NCBI GenBank assembly: GCA_902576045.1
Contig: CACGTU010000007.1
Span: 1-47,482 of the forward strand
From: an uncultured Pelagibacteraceae bacterium
GTDB lineage: Bacteria; Pseudomonadota; Alphaproteobacteria; Pelagibacterales; Pelagibacteraceae
Direction of reading: 5' to 3'
DNA: 47,482 nucleotides
Of this stretch, positions 1-8,070 are shown piece after piece; position 1 is the stretch's first letter; each line of letters starts with the position of its first letter. The notes under the pieces were generated by a model. It did no database searches, had not been told where the DNA came from, and was given only the letters and a program-made list of their open reading frames with translations. The translations under genes and the position numbers were made by a program.

Positions 1-667
1 GCGAGGAGATTTTTTCACCAATACTAAGCTTATATGTTCGATTTTTTTTATTTATTAACTCTCTTATAAATAAAATTCTTCTTAAGTTATTATTTATAAA
101 GCCTACTGTTTGAAAGAATAAGCTATTCTTACCAAAAAAACGTACAGGAATAATTTCCGCCTTGGTTTTATTAATTATAGATCCAATTAATGGTTTCCAT
201 CTTCTTTCATTAGCCTCATTAAAAATAAAAGAAGATGTAGCAACTTCTCCTGAAGGAAAAGTTATTAAAATTCCATTTGCATTTAAGTGTTCAATTGCCT
301 TCTTTTTAGAAATGATATTTTTTTTTATATCCTCTGTAAATTTTGAAAATTTAATTGGCAATAAGTACTCTCTTATTTGATCAATTTGTGAAAGTTCTTC
401 GTTAATTAAAATTTTATAATCCTGTCGGATATCACAAATTATTGAACAAATTATAAGTCCATCTAATAATCCAAATGGATGATTTGCAACTATTATACTT
501 GATCCTTCTTTAGGTATATTGGCAACATTTTCTGCAATGTAATTAATGTTAAAAATATCTAAAGTTTTTTTCCAAAAATTCTTTGACTGTTTTAACTCTT
601 CATAATTAACTTTATATATAGATTTGATTTCATCAATTTTTGAAATTTTCTCTAAAATTTGCTGCAT
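1..667 (-). CDS. olsA: PlsC-type acyltransferase, likely lyso-ornithine lipid O-acyltransferase (3' end cut by window)
   Basis: The frame stays open from an ATG at 667 to the window edge, so the C-terminus is missing. The product begins MQQILEKISK. It carries the acyltransferase motif NHPFGLLDG near residue 60, with the catalytic His and the Asp six residues later, and FPSGEVA further on, as in the hemolysin-like PlsC domain of bifunctional OlsF. Its ATG overlaps the olsB stop by one base (TAATG), so the two are probably translationally coupled. By family knowledge the partner of OlsB adds the second acyl chain to lyso-ornithine lipid at the inner membrane. The substrate is inferred from this pairing; a lysophosphatidate acyltransferase is the alternative. 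Confidence 0.68.
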   Translation of the reverse strand, partial: MQQILEKISKIDEIKSIYKVNYEELKQSKNFWKKTLDIFNINYIAENVANIPKEGSSIIVANHPFGLLDGLIICSIICDIRQDYKILINEELSQIDQIREYLLPIKFSKFTEDIKKNIISKKKAIEHLNANGILITFPSGEVATSSFIFNEANERRWKPLIGSIINKTKAEIIPVRFFGKNSLFFQTVGFINNNLRRILFIRELINKKNRTYKLSIGEKISS

Positions 668-1494
668 TAGTCTAAAATTTTATTAACATATTCTTTATTT
701 ATTTTTTCAATTGGTAAAAAAACAAAAACATCAGTTGTCTTAAATTTATTATCAATTACTGCACCTGTCCCAATAGAAGCGTTAAACTTTATATAAGCTT
801 TAATTAAAGTTGGTAATTTTGAAATTAATTTAATATTCACATTAATGTTTTTTTGATAATCAATATTTAGTCTACATTTTGGTAAAGCACTGACTGTGAT
901 GTTGCCTGACATTTTATGATAATTGTTAAGATATATCAATTGATCTTCAATCTTGTTAATATTAGTACTTAAGAAACTGGCCGTACCAAACAAAGCATCT
1001 ATATTATTTCTGTTAATATAATTATATATTTCTTTCCACATTAATTTAAGAACATTTTTATTTCTAAATTTATAAGATATACATGATCGACTTAATTCTA
1101 GCATATTGTCGTAAACTCCAGAATTTAGTAAATTATCTAAATTAAATTCATCGCAACTATAAAAACCTGATTTTTTTTCCGCAACAGATTGCTTAAGTAA
1201 ACGATAAGTTCCTATTACTCTTGTTTTGGAAAATTTTGATTTTTTGTGGGTCACAATTATATGATCTGCATAATTGTCAAATTTATCAGAGTCTCTTCTA
1301 AAATTTCCTATATTATATAAAGGGTTTTTAATTCTTTCGGAGAAGAAAACTTTATACCTAAGTTTTTGTGCGAGTTTTACTTCTCCTCTGCTTTCAGCTA
1401 GTTTGACGTTAAACGAGGGCTTAAAAAAATCATAGGTATTTATATTAAACCTTTTATTCTGGTTAACTTTTCTAAATAATGTATTTATTGGCAC
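667..1494 (-). CDS. olsB: L-ornithine N-alpha-acyltransferase (OlsB-like, GNAT fold)
   Basis: The 275-aa product resembles OlsB, which transfers a 3-hydroxyacyl group from ACP to ornithine in the first step of ornithine-lipid synthesis. Visible features are the substrate-proximal stretch with KLRYKVFFSE near residue 45, the FDNYADHIIV segment, the VIGTYRLL core strand and the ELSRSCI motif typical of the family. It is a little shorter than many OlsB proteins but complete. The next gene, joined by a TAATG overlap, is the acyltransferase expected for the second step. Ornithine lipids replace phospholipids during phosphate starvation in many Alphaproteobacteria, which fits the phosphorus genes that follow and the Pho-like half-sites upstream. 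Confidence 0.82.
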   Translation of the reverse strand: MPINTLFRKVNQNKRFNINTYDFFKPSFNVKLAESRGEVKLAQKLRYKVFFSERIKNPLYNIGNFRRDSDKFDNYADHIIVTHKKSKFSKTRVIGTYRLLKQSVAEKKSGFYSCDEFNLDNLLNSGVYDNMLELSRSCISYKFRNKNVLKLMWKEIYNYINRNNIDALFGTASFLSTNINKIEDQLIYLNNYHKMSGNITVSALPKCRLNIDYQKNINVNIKLISKLPTLIKAYIKFNASIGTGAVIDNKFKTTDVFVFLPIEKINKEYVNKILD

Positions 1495-1527
1495 GAATCC
1501 TTAGTAAAAGATTCACATGTATTTAAT

Positions 1528-1556
1528 GTTAAATAATTATTTCAAATTCATTACAA
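1528..1556 (-). promoter_or_regulatory. Candidate Pho box (three half-sites) upstream of olsB
   Basis: Read on the minus strand there are three 7-base half-sites, TTGTAAT, TTGAAAT and ATTTAAC, each separated by 4 bases (11-bp period). The last ends 33 bases before the olsB start. ATTTAAC also occurs in the candidate box of the arsenic operon. The first two match the CTGTCAT consensus at 5 and 4 of 7 positions. This AT-rich genome produces weak matches easily, so the call is tentative. Confidence 0.35.
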
Positions 1557-1655
1557 AGTTTAATTATAATTTACATTAAAATTAAACAATATCTTAATAA
1601 TTTTTAAACAAATGTTTTACATAAATATTTTAAAGTAATCTAATTAGGAAATATT

Positions 1656-1988
1656 ATGAGTTACAGTAAAATTGAAAAAGCAACCAAAGAATTTTTTAAA
1701 TCAAATATTGAACCTTTCAAAGATATAGTTTCTAAGGAAGTACATTGTGAGGCTATACATAAATCAAGTTTTGGCGGTAACATAAAGAACTACGATGAAA
1801 TGATGGAAATGATAAAAGATGCGATGACTAGTTGGAACACAGAACCAGAAATTAAGTGTTTAATTGATACTCCAGAGGTCGTAGTTAAAACTGTTAAAGG
1901 ATTTGATCCTAACTTTACTTATCTTGAAATAGATCAACTTAAAGATGGTAAAATTATTAAACATTTTTATGGCAAAGTTCCAAAATAG
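1656..1988 (+). CDS. Small protein of unknown function, possibly NTF2/SnoaL-like
   Basis: A 110-aa soluble protein starting at an ATG preceded by a purine-rich TAGGAA. There is no signal peptide or membrane segment. The size and the pattern (N-terminal helices with EFFKSN, a central HKSSFGG loop, a C-terminal strand-rich half ending in KHFYGKVPK) resemble small alpha+beta barrel proteins of the NTF2-like superfamily, such as SnoaL or ketosteroid-isomerase relatives. I see no decisive motif. It is transcribed away from olsB and ends just before the left copy of the repeat that brackets the phosphonate region. Function unknown. Confidence 0.6.
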   Translation: MSYSKIEKATKEFFKSNIEPFKDIVSKEVHCEAIHKSSFGGNIKNYDEMMEMIKDAMTSWNTEPEIKCLIDTPEVVVKTVKGFDPNFTYLEIDQLKDGKIIKHFYGKVPK

Positions 1989-1993
1989 ATAAA

Positions 1994-2090
1994 TCAAGGT
2001 TTAAGGGATTATGGCGGAAGATAATCGGCGTAAACTGTGGACTTTAATAAAGGAAGCTGGCGATTATTTACGGGATTAGAGGTTCACATT
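1994..2090 (+). repeat. Left copy of imperfect direct repeat bracketing the phosphonate region
   Basis: The segment matches 16984-17080 in the same orientation. Over 2011-2090 versus 17001-17080, 67 of 80 bases are identical, and a shared TCAAGGTTT sits 17 bases before the ATG in both. Its core is about 41% GC (29 of 70 bases), visibly richer than its surroundings. Similarity continues weakly downstream (a CACATTA, then CCACATTAAAC here against CTACATTAAAC there). It contains a 22-codon ORF described separately. It is not a tRNA, terminator or known REP element that I can recognise. Confidence 0.75.
2011..2079 (+). CDS. 22-aa micro-ORF inside left repeat copy
   Basis: It runs ATG to TAG with a highly charged, probably helical product containing EDNRRKLW, then EAGDYLRD at the C-terminus. 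An AAGGG sequence lies just upstream. The copy at 17001 has the same length and stop, with changes that look protein-conserving: CTG/CTC (Leu), ATA/ATT (Ile) and TTA/TTG (Leu) are silent, and Leu/Ile and Lys/Gln are conservative. That pattern favours a translated ancestor. It may be a genuine small peptide or the N-terminal stub of a longer lost gene. No function is assigned. Confidence 0.35.
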   Translation: MAEDNRRKLWTLIKEAGDYLRD

Positions 2091-2236
2091 AATCCACATT
2101 AAACGGCATTATCCCACACGAACAAAATCATCTTTTGATAGACCAAAAAAAATAAACCTTTATTAACAAATTTTTCATTACAAATACCGATAATGATAGC
2201 AGGTATAATTAAATATTCTTATACAACCGGAATATT

Positions 2237-3373
2237 TTAACTTACTTGGATTCCGTTTGACCAAACGTTTTTCACAACAGGTAAATTTTGATAAACTTTA
2301 AACCTTACTAAATCTGCTCTTTTATTGTTATCAATTAAACCCCTATCATTTAAATTTGTAGCTATAGATGGAGCGTGACTAGCTGCTGCAAATGCTTTTG
2401 GAAGATTATCAATTTCTAAACCCCATTTGACAACAGATATAATTAATGATGATGGAATATAATCTGAGCTTAAGATATCTAAACAATCATTTTCTAAGAG
2501 TTCTTTTGCAGATATATTGCCAGAGTGTGAACCTCCTCTAAGTAAATTAGGAGATCCCATCATAACTTTAATATTGTAATCTTTAGAAGTTTTGGCTGCT
2601 TCTAATGTTGTTGGAAATTCAGCCAATTTTACTCCATATTTATATGAATTATGAACATCATTTTCTGTGGTATCGTCGTGACTAGCCAAAATACAATCAT
2701 ATGATGATTTAAATTCTAAAATTTTATCTATGTGTTTCTTGCTATTTTTTTTTGAAAGATTTTTTAAGTGATCAAAATGAATTTCCATTTCATTTTCTGT
2801 CATACCGTATTTAATTGAAAGATATTCTTTGTACTTATCTATAACTCTAAATTGCCTCTGACCTGGTGTATGATCCATTATACTAATCAGTTTTACATCG
2901 TGAGTTTCATTGTATTCGTCTAATTCATCAATCAAATTCTCCGAACAAGTTTCAGCTCTTAAATGTATTTTGTGATCAATCTTGAGAATATTATCTTTTT
3001 TAAAACTTGAAATTATATCCGAACAGTTTTTTGCATATTTTTTATATTTTCCTGTTTTTTCAATAGAACCAACTCTTAATGCATCAAAAACTGTAGTTAT
3101 TCCAACAGATGCTAATTCTCTATCATGAGATAAAATTGCATTTTCTACTGGAAATGAAACTTTAGGTCTTGGTGTCATGTGTCTTTCAAGATTGTCAGTA
3201 TGTAATTCAACCAATCCTGGCGAAATATAATCTTTTTCGCAGTCTATAGAACTTTTGTTATTACTTAATCCACTACTTATATCGACAATCTTGTTATCTT
3301 TAATCCTGATATGACCATGAACGATTTCATCTTTTTTAATTATCATGGCATTGTTTAAAATATATTCATGCAT
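2237..3373 (-). CDS. phnM: Alpha-D-ribose 1-methylphosphonate 5-triphosphate diphosphatase (PhnM)
   Basis: The 378-aa amidohydrolase-superfamily product has the PhnM hallmark SPGLVELHTDNLERH near residue 50 (metal ligands), then MDHTPGQ, ASHDDTT and MGSPNLLRGGSHSGN, and ends with the usual ADLVRF beta-sandwich strand. PhnM removes diphosphate from the ribosyl-phosphonate triphosphate made by PhnGHIL, giving the substrate of the C-P lyase PhnJ. I place the start at the ATG at 3373; a GTG one codon upstream is also possible. It is separated from the other phn genes by a reverse-oriented DUF1045 gene, so it probably has its own promoter in the 3374-3448 gap. Confidence 0.95.
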   Translation of the reverse strand: MHEYILNNAMIIKKDEIVHGHIRIKDNKIVDISSGLSNNKSSIDCEKDYISPGLVELHTDNLERHMTPRPKVSFPVENAILSHDRELASVGITTVFDALRVGSIEKTGKYKKYAKNCSDIISSFKKDNILKIDHKIHLRAETCSENLIDELDEYNETHDVKLISIMDHTPGQRQFRVIDKYKEYLSIKYGMTENEMEIHFDHLKNLSKKNSKKHIDKILEFKSSYDCILASHDDTTENDVHNSYKYGVKLAEFPTTLEAAKTSKDYNIKVMMGSPNLLRGGSHSGNISAKELLENDCLDILSSDYIPSSLIISVVKWGLEIDNLPKAFAAASHAPSIATNLNDRGLIDNNKRADLVRFKVYQNLPVVKNVWSNGIQVS

Positions 3374-3395
3374 CACTTTTTAATACACATGAATT

Positions 3396-3413
3396 GTTAC
3401 AAATATTTTAAAT
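3396..3413 (-). promoter_or_regulatory. Candidate Pho half-sites before phnM
   Basis: On the minus strand ATTTAAA and TTGTAAC are separated by 4 bases, and the proximal half ends 22 bases before the phnM ATG. TTGTAAC differs from the central pstS half-site CTGTAAC at one base. The gap also serves the divergent DUF1045 gene, so the site could act on either or neither. Weak evidence. Confidence 0.27.
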
Positions 3414-3448
3414 TAGAGAAAATTTATATAAGTATTATAAGTTGAATT

Positions 3449-4162
3449 ATGAAAAAATATTCTAGATACGCTATTTATTATGCACCTCCAAAAGAGAGTA
3501 GTCTAGAAGAATTTGGCAGATATTGGTTCGGTTGGGATCCACTTAATGCAAAGTTAATAAATAACAAACATAGAATTAATTATCTAAACAGATTTGGAAT
3601 TAAAAACTTAATAAACATAGATAAAAATGTTTTAATTGCAAAGAAATATGGGTTTCACGGCACACTTATTCCTCCTTTTAAACTAAACAAAAATTATAGT
3701 ACCAATACATTATTTAAAAAAACTGAGGAAATAGCAAAAAAATTCAAAAAATTTAAATTTTATAAATTTAAATTAAAAAAAATGAATAATTTTTATGCTT
3801 TTGTTCAAAATAAAAAAAATAATAACATTAATAAGTTATCAAATAGACTAGTTAGAGAATTATTTAAATTTAGGTCACCTCTTACAAAAAAAGAAATTGA
3901 TAGAAGAAATCCCTCTAAACTAAGTAAATTACAATTAAATATTTTATATAAATGGGGATACCCCTATTTAATGTCAGAATTTAATTTCCATATGACCCTT
4001 GCATCAGAGGTCACAGGAAACAAATTGTACCTTGAGTTAAAAAAAATTGAAAGAAACAAAGAAATCATTTTAAATGAAATAAATAATTTTGATAAAATAT
4101 ATATATTTGGTGAAAACCAAAAAGGAATGTTTGAGAATTTAGAAAATTTTTCACTTAGCTAA
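3449..4162 (+). CDS. DUF1045 phosphonate-metabolism protein, 2H phosphodiesterase family
   Basis: This is the 237-aa protein often found in C-P lyase clusters (DUF1045). It begins with RYAIYYAPP, has WFGWDP near residue 26, and shows the two His-x-Thr motifs of the 2H phosphoesterase superfamily, HGTL at H70 and HMTL at H181. A plausible role is opening the 5-phosphoribosyl 1,2-cyclic phosphate released by PhnJ, the job of PhnP elsewhere; no phnP is visible here. It runs opposite to the flanking phn genes: divergent from phnM with a 75-base gap, and overlapping the 3' end of phnN by 12 bases. The role is inferred; the family call is firm. Confidence 0.85.
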   Translation: MKKYSRYAIYYAPPKESSLEEFGRYWFGWDPLNAKLINNKHRINYLNRFGIKNLINIDKNVLIAKKYGFHGTLIPPFKLNKNYSTNTLFKKTEEIAKKFKKFKFYKFKLKKMNNFYAFVQNKKNNNINKLSNRLVRELFKFRSPLTKKEIDRRNPSKLSKLQLNILYKWGYPYLMSEFNFHMTLASEVTGNKLYLELKKIERNKEIILNEINNFDKIYIFGENQKGMFENLENFSLS

Positions 4163-4687
4163 AATTATTTTTTTCAATTTATTTGCACCTATAGCTATTG
4201 ATTTATTATTATTTATAGTAATTATATTTTTCGGTAGTAAATTAATTTTTCTTTTTATCCTTTTATTAATTGATTTTTTGTCTTCTCTAGCTCGATTTAC
4301 AAGTCTCTTTTTAATAATTGTTGATGGGGCAAAAATATTAATTATTTTAACGTTATTAACTTTTTTTTTTACTTTAAAAAGTACTTTTCTTGATCCATTA
4401 AAAATTACTGTTTTACCTTCCTCTATTTTTTTTATTTCCTTAAATGGAATACCGTATGAAAAACCATGAGCTTTCCAGTAAACAAAGAAATGTTTTTTTA
4501 AAATCTTATCTTCAAAATTTTTAATTGATATGCTGTAATGATCTTCATTTTTAATATCTTTTTTCCTAGTAATGTACCTTTTTACCAAAATGGAATTAGG
4601 AATTTTTTTAATTACTTTTTTTAATAAAGTATCTTTTCCTGATCCTGATGGTCCAACGACTACGATAAGCTGACCGTTATTTTGCAT
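4151..4687 (-). CDS. phnN: Ribose 1,5-bisphosphate phosphokinase (PhnN)
   Basis: The 178-aa product is a P-loop kinase of the guanylate-kinase type with GPSGSGKDT at residues 12-20 and VKRYITRK near residue 36. PhnN phosphorylates ribose 1,5-bisphosphate to PRPP, returning the ribose carrier of the C-P lyase route to central metabolism. It overlaps the 3' end of phnL by 11 bases on the same strand, and its own 3' end overlaps the oppositely oriented DUF1045 gene. Length is close to the roughly 185 aa usual for PhnN. Confidence 0.93.
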   Translation of the reverse strand: MQNNGQLIVVVGPSGSGKDTLLKKVIKKIPNSILVKRYITRKKDIKNEDHYSISIKNFEDKILKKHFFVYWKAHGFSYGIPFKEIKKIEEGKTVIFNGSRKVLFKVKKKVNNVKIINIFAPSTIIKKRLVNRAREDKKSINKRIKRKINLLPKNIITINNNKSIAIGANKLKKIILAK

Positions 4688-5354
4688 CTGATATTTTTGT
4701 AATATCTATTTCCCTAGCATTTAAATATTTACGTGAATATTCATCATGAAAAATACCAATTATTGAAGATCCACTATCTTTTTTTTCATTAATCAAATTC
4801 AAAACAATATCTTTGTTAACACTATCTAAACTAGCAGTTGGTTCATCTAGTAATAAACATGGATAATTTCTAATCAGTCCCCTAGCAACATTAACTCTTT
4901 GTTGTTCTCCACCTGAAAAAGTTAGTGGCGATAAATTCCATAAGTTTTTATCTATATTAAGTTTTAGTAAAATTTTTTCAGCTTTTTCACGAACTTCATC
5001 TTGATCTGAATTTATTTCTAATAAGGGCTCCATAACAATTTCAATTGTAGGAACACGAGGTATCACTCTTAGAAATTGACTAACATATCCTATTATATTT
5101 TTTCTAAGTTCAATAATATTTCTCGGATATGTATGATCTATGTTGTGATTATTAATTTTAATTTGTCCTGATTGAAAAACATAGTTTCCGTAAATCATTT
5201 TTAAAATACTAGACTTTCCAACACCTGATGGTCCTGTTAACGCTACAATTTCTCCAGGATTAATTTTCAAATTCAAATTATTAAAAACTAATATGTTTGT
5301 TTTGCCCTGATTATGAAGTGTAAATTTTTTTGTAATTTTATTTAGTTCAATCAT
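4677..5354 (-). CDS. phnL: C-P lyase accessory ABC-type ATPase PhnL
   Basis: The 225-aa ABC ATPase has Walker A GPSGVGKSS near residue 41, signature FSGGEQQRVNVAR near residue 146 and Walker B CLLLDEPTASLDS. PhnL is required with PhnG, H and I for coupling phosphonate to the ribose of ATP; it is a soluble ATPase of the complex and not a transporter subunit. It lies 2 bases downstream of phnK and overlaps phnN, consistent with one transcript. Length matches the family. Confidence 0.93.
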   Translation of the reverse strand: MIELNKITKKFTLHNQGKTNILVFNNLNLKINPGEIVALTGPSGVGKSSILKMIYGNYVFQSGQIKINNHNIDHTYPRNIIELRKNIIGYVSQFLRVIPRVPTIEIVMEPLLEINSDQDEVREKAEKILLKLNIDKNLWNLSPLTFSGGEQQRVNVARGLIRNYPCLLLDEPTASLDSVNKDIVLNLINEKKDSGSSIIGIFHDEYSRKYLNAREIDITKISDAK

Positions 5355-5356
5355 AT

Positions 5357-6124
5357 TTAAACCTGTAATACTGAACTAACTAATAACTGAGTATAAGAAT
5401 GTTGCGGATCATCTAATACCTGATCACAAAGTCCAGACTCAACAGCCTCCCCATTTTTCATAACAATAATTTTATCAGCTAACAATCTAATCACTGCTAA
5501 ATCGTGAGAAACGATTACAACTGATAAATTTAATTCTCTAACTAATTTTCTTAACAAATCTAAAATTTTTGCTTGAACAGAAACATCAAGACCTCCTGTT
5601 GGTTCGTCCATGAAAATTATTTTAGGACTCGTAACTAAATTTTTTGCTATTTGTAATCTTTGCAACATTCCACCAGAAAATGTTCTTGGAAAATCATCTA
5701 CTCTACTTTTATCGATTTCTACTTTATCTAACCATTTAAAAATAGTTTGCCTAATATTTCCATAATTTCTTTGTCCAATCGACATTAATCTTTCACTAAT
5801 ATTTCCACCAGCACTTACATCTAATCTTAAACCGTCTCTAGGATTTTGGTGAACAAAAGCTAATTCAGTTCTTATCAATAACCTTTTCAATGACTCAGAT
5901 ATTTCTAGAAAATCAATCGTTTCATTACCTGTTTCAATTAAGATTTTTCCACTATCAGGAATAAGATTGCCTGATATGGAATTTATAAAAGTTGTTTTTC
6001 CTGAGCCAGATTCTCCTACTACACCAACGACTTCCCCAGGATATAATGTCAAATTCATATTTTTGCATCCCACTTGATTACCGTAATATTTGTTTAAATT
6101 ATGAACTGACAAAATTGGTTGCAT
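5357..6124 (-). CDS. phnK: C-P lyase complex ABC-type ATPase PhnK
   Basis: The 255-aa product has Walker A GESGSGKTT near residue 36, signature FSGGMLQRLQIAK and Walker B IIFMDEPTGGLDVS, close to oligopeptide-transporter ATPases as PhnK is. In E. coli PhnK docks on the PhnGHIJ core through PhnJ. It abuts phnJ directly (phnJ stop at 6125, phnK start at 6124). Its coding order J-K-L is the canonical one. Confidence 0.94.
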   Translation of the reverse strand: MQPILSVHNLNKYYGNQVGCKNMNLTLYPGEVVGVVGESGSGKTTFINSISGNLIPDSGKILIETGNETIDFLEISESLKRLLIRTELAFVHQNPRDGLRLDVSAGGNISERLMSIGQRNYGNIRQTIFKWLDKVEIDKSRVDDFPRTFSGGMLQRLQIAKNLVTSPKIIFMDEPTGGLDVSVQAKILDLLRKLVRELNLSVVIVSHDLAVIRLLADKIIVMKNGEAVESGLCDQVLDDPQHSYTQLLVSSVLQV

Positions 6125-7006
6125 TTAATTATTTTCCATTCTTTGATTACAATAATTTGTATCTGAACATATAAATGATCTATTACCGTCATCATCAGTA
6201 ATTATTTCATCTAAAAAACTCTCATTTGATCCACAAATAGAACATTTATGAGGTGCCTTTGAGGGATCAAATGGATAATCCTCAAAATCAAGACTCGTTA
6301 CTTCAGTATATGGTGGTATTGCATAAATTCTTTGCTCTCTTCCTGCTCCAAATAATTGAATAGCAGGGTTATTGTTCATTTTTGGGTTATCAAATTTTGG
6401 AATAGGTGATGGGTCCATTATATATCTTTCATTTGTCTTTACTGGATAAGCATATGCTGTTTCTATATGACCATTTTTGGTAATATCTTCATATAACTTT
6501 ACATGCATAATTCCATATTCTGATAGTGCATGCATTTTTTTAGTTTCTTGATATCTTGGTTCTAAAAACGCAAGAGGTTCTGGTATTGGAACTTGATAAA
6601 CAAGTATTTGTTTTTCTTTTAACTTTTCTTCTGGAATTCTGTGTCTTGTCTGAATTATCGATGCTTGGCTTGTTTTTTCTGTGGTCTCAATATTAGCAGT
6701 TTTTTTAAAGAAATTTCTAATTGAAACTGCGTTTGTAGTATCATCTGCTCCTTGATCAATAACTTTTATCACATCGTCAGTTGTTAAACATGACGATGTT
6801 ACTTGAACCCCTCCTGTTCCCCATCCATATGGCATAGGCATTTCTCTAGATGAAAATGGAACTTGATAACCTGGTATGCAAAGAGCTTTAATCAAAGCTC
6901 TTCTTATCATTCTTTTTGTATTTTCGTCTAAATAAGCAAAATTATATATTTCATCTTGAGCTGCAACATCAGTTTTTTTATTTTTAAATTTAAGTACGTT
7001 GTTCAT
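6125..7006 (-). CDS. phnJ: C-P lyase catalytic subunit, radical SAM enzyme PhnJ
   Basis: The 293-aa protein shows the unusual C-terminal iron-sulfur motif of PhnJ: C255, C258 and C280 in CX2CX21C spacing, followed by C286 after five residues. This equals the E. coli arrangement of three cluster ligands plus the catalytic cysteine. GYQVPFSSREMPMPYGWGTGGVQ near residue 47 is also characteristic (quoted in part: VPFSSREMP, YGWGTGG). It cleaves the C-P bond of ribosyl-5-phosphate phosphonate, releasing the hydrocarbon (methane from methylphosphonate). The start overlaps the phnI 3' end by 17 bases. All key residues are intact. Confidence 0.97.
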   Translation of the reverse strand: MNNVLKFKNKKTDVAAQDEIYNFAYLDENTKRMIRRALIKALCIPGYQVPFSSREMPMPYGWGTGGVQVTSSCLTTDDVIKVIDQGADDTTNAVSIRNFFKKTANIETTEKTSQASIIQTRHRIPEEKLKEKQILVYQVPIPEPLAFLEPRYQETKKMHALSEYGIMHVKLYEDITKNGHIETAYAYPVKTNERYIMDPSPIPKFDNPKMNNNPAIQLFGAGREQRIYAIPPYTEVTSLDFEDYPFDPSKAPHKCSICGSNESFLDEIITDDDGNRSFICSDTNYCNQRMENN

Positions 7007-8069
7007 TTTTTTTATACTCTTCTCTAATTTTTCTTACTAAATCCAATTCCGCTTGAAAATCTACATAATGAGGTAATTTGATATGTTCTAAAAAACCTGT
7101 GGCTTGAATATTATCACAATGAGATATAACAAATTCTTCATCTTGAGCAGCAACACCCAAATACTCCTCACCAAATTCTTTCCATCTCATTGATCTATCA
7201 ACTAAAGCCATAGAAATAGCTTTTCTTTCTAATTGACCAAAAACTAAACCATATCCACGGGTAAATTGAGCAGGTATTTTTTTACTACCTTTAAATTGGT
7301 TTACTGACTCACACTCAGTAAACATGACATCAGCAATATTTATTTCTATTCCTAATTCTGGAATTTCAAATTGAACCTCAACGTAACCAGTTCTTAATTC
7401 ACCAACAAATGCATGATTTCTAGCATACCCTCTCTGTGTTGAATAAGCTAAACCAAGAAGAAAACCTTCATCTCCTCTTGAAAGAGATTGCAATCGTTCA
7501 GATCTTGTTAAAGGAAAATTAATTGGGTTTCTTGTAATATCTTTAGATGTCTTGCCACTAGGTATTTCTTTCTGAATTAATCCTTCTTTATTTAAAAAGC
7601 TTAAAACATGTGGGATTTCTTTATCATCATATTTTTCAATCTTAGCTTTTTCATACTCTCCATCAGCAAGAAGCTTGAAATCAAGTAAACGGTGTGTGTA
7701 GTCAAATGTTGGGCCTAACTTTTGTTTACCTGGGATATCTTTAAATGTTGCAGATATTCTTCTTAGACATAACATTTTGCCAGTTTCGATAGGTTTGCTT
7801 GAACCAATTCTAGGTAAAGTAGTTCTATAGGCTCTCATTAGAAAAATTGCTTCAATCAAGTCACCTCTAGACTGTTTGATTGCAAGAGCAGACAAATCTT
7901 TGTCATATAAAGATCCTTCTGACATAACTCTATCAACACTTAAAGTTAGTTGTTCACTAATTTGTTTAATATTTAGTTCTGCTATATTTACATCCCCTCT
8001 TCTTATTTCGGATAACCAGGAATGTGCGTTATTTATTGCCTTTTCCCCACCTTTTACTGATACATACAT
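6990..8069 (-). CDS. phnI: C-P lyase core subunit PhnI (nucleosidase/transferase)
   Basis: The 359-aa protein starts MYVSVKGGEKAI, the conserved PhnI N-terminus, and includes PITFP-like PINFPLTRSERLQSLSRGDEGFLL (key part RSERLQSLSRGD) and the GYGLVFGQ and ALVDRSM segments. PhnI with PhnG, H and L replaces the adenine of ATP by phosphonate. Length is close to the E. coli protein (354 aa). It begins one base after phnH ends and runs into phnJ with an overlap, so this is the central part of the minus-strand operon. Confidence 0.96.
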   Translation of the reverse strand: MYVSVKGGEKAINNAHSWLSEIRRGDVNIAELNIKQISEQLTLSVDRVMSEGSLYDKDLSALAIKQSRGDLIEAIFLMRAYRTTLPRIGSSKPIETGKMLCLRRISATFKDIPGKQKLGPTFDYTHRLLDFKLLADGEYEKAKIEKYDDKEIPHVLSFLNKEGLIQKEIPSGKTSKDITRNPINFPLTRSERLQSLSRGDEGFLLGLAYSTQRGYARNHAFVGELRTGYVEVQFEIPELGIEINIADVMFTECESVNQFKGSKKIPAQFTRGYGLVFGQLERKAISMALVDRSMRWKEFGEEYLGVAAQDEEFVISHCDNIQATGFLEHIKLPHYVDFQAELDLVRKIREEYKKNEQRT

Positions 8070-8070
8070 T

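Noticed and set aside
162-380. 72-codon plus-strand frame near the window start
   Set aside because: It is opposite the acyltransferase gene, whose motifs NHPFG and FPSGE are clear on the minus strand.
2011-2079. tmRNA proteolysis tag or other RNA gene
   Set aside because: No tRNA-like acceptor half and no Ala-Ala tag end. The differences between copies follow codons, not base pairing.
2161-2178. Pho-box-like TATTAAC and TTTTCAT with 4-base spacing
   Set aside because: It matches poorly (about 7 of 14), and no gene start follows on that strand. It shows how often the AT-rich background yields such pairs.
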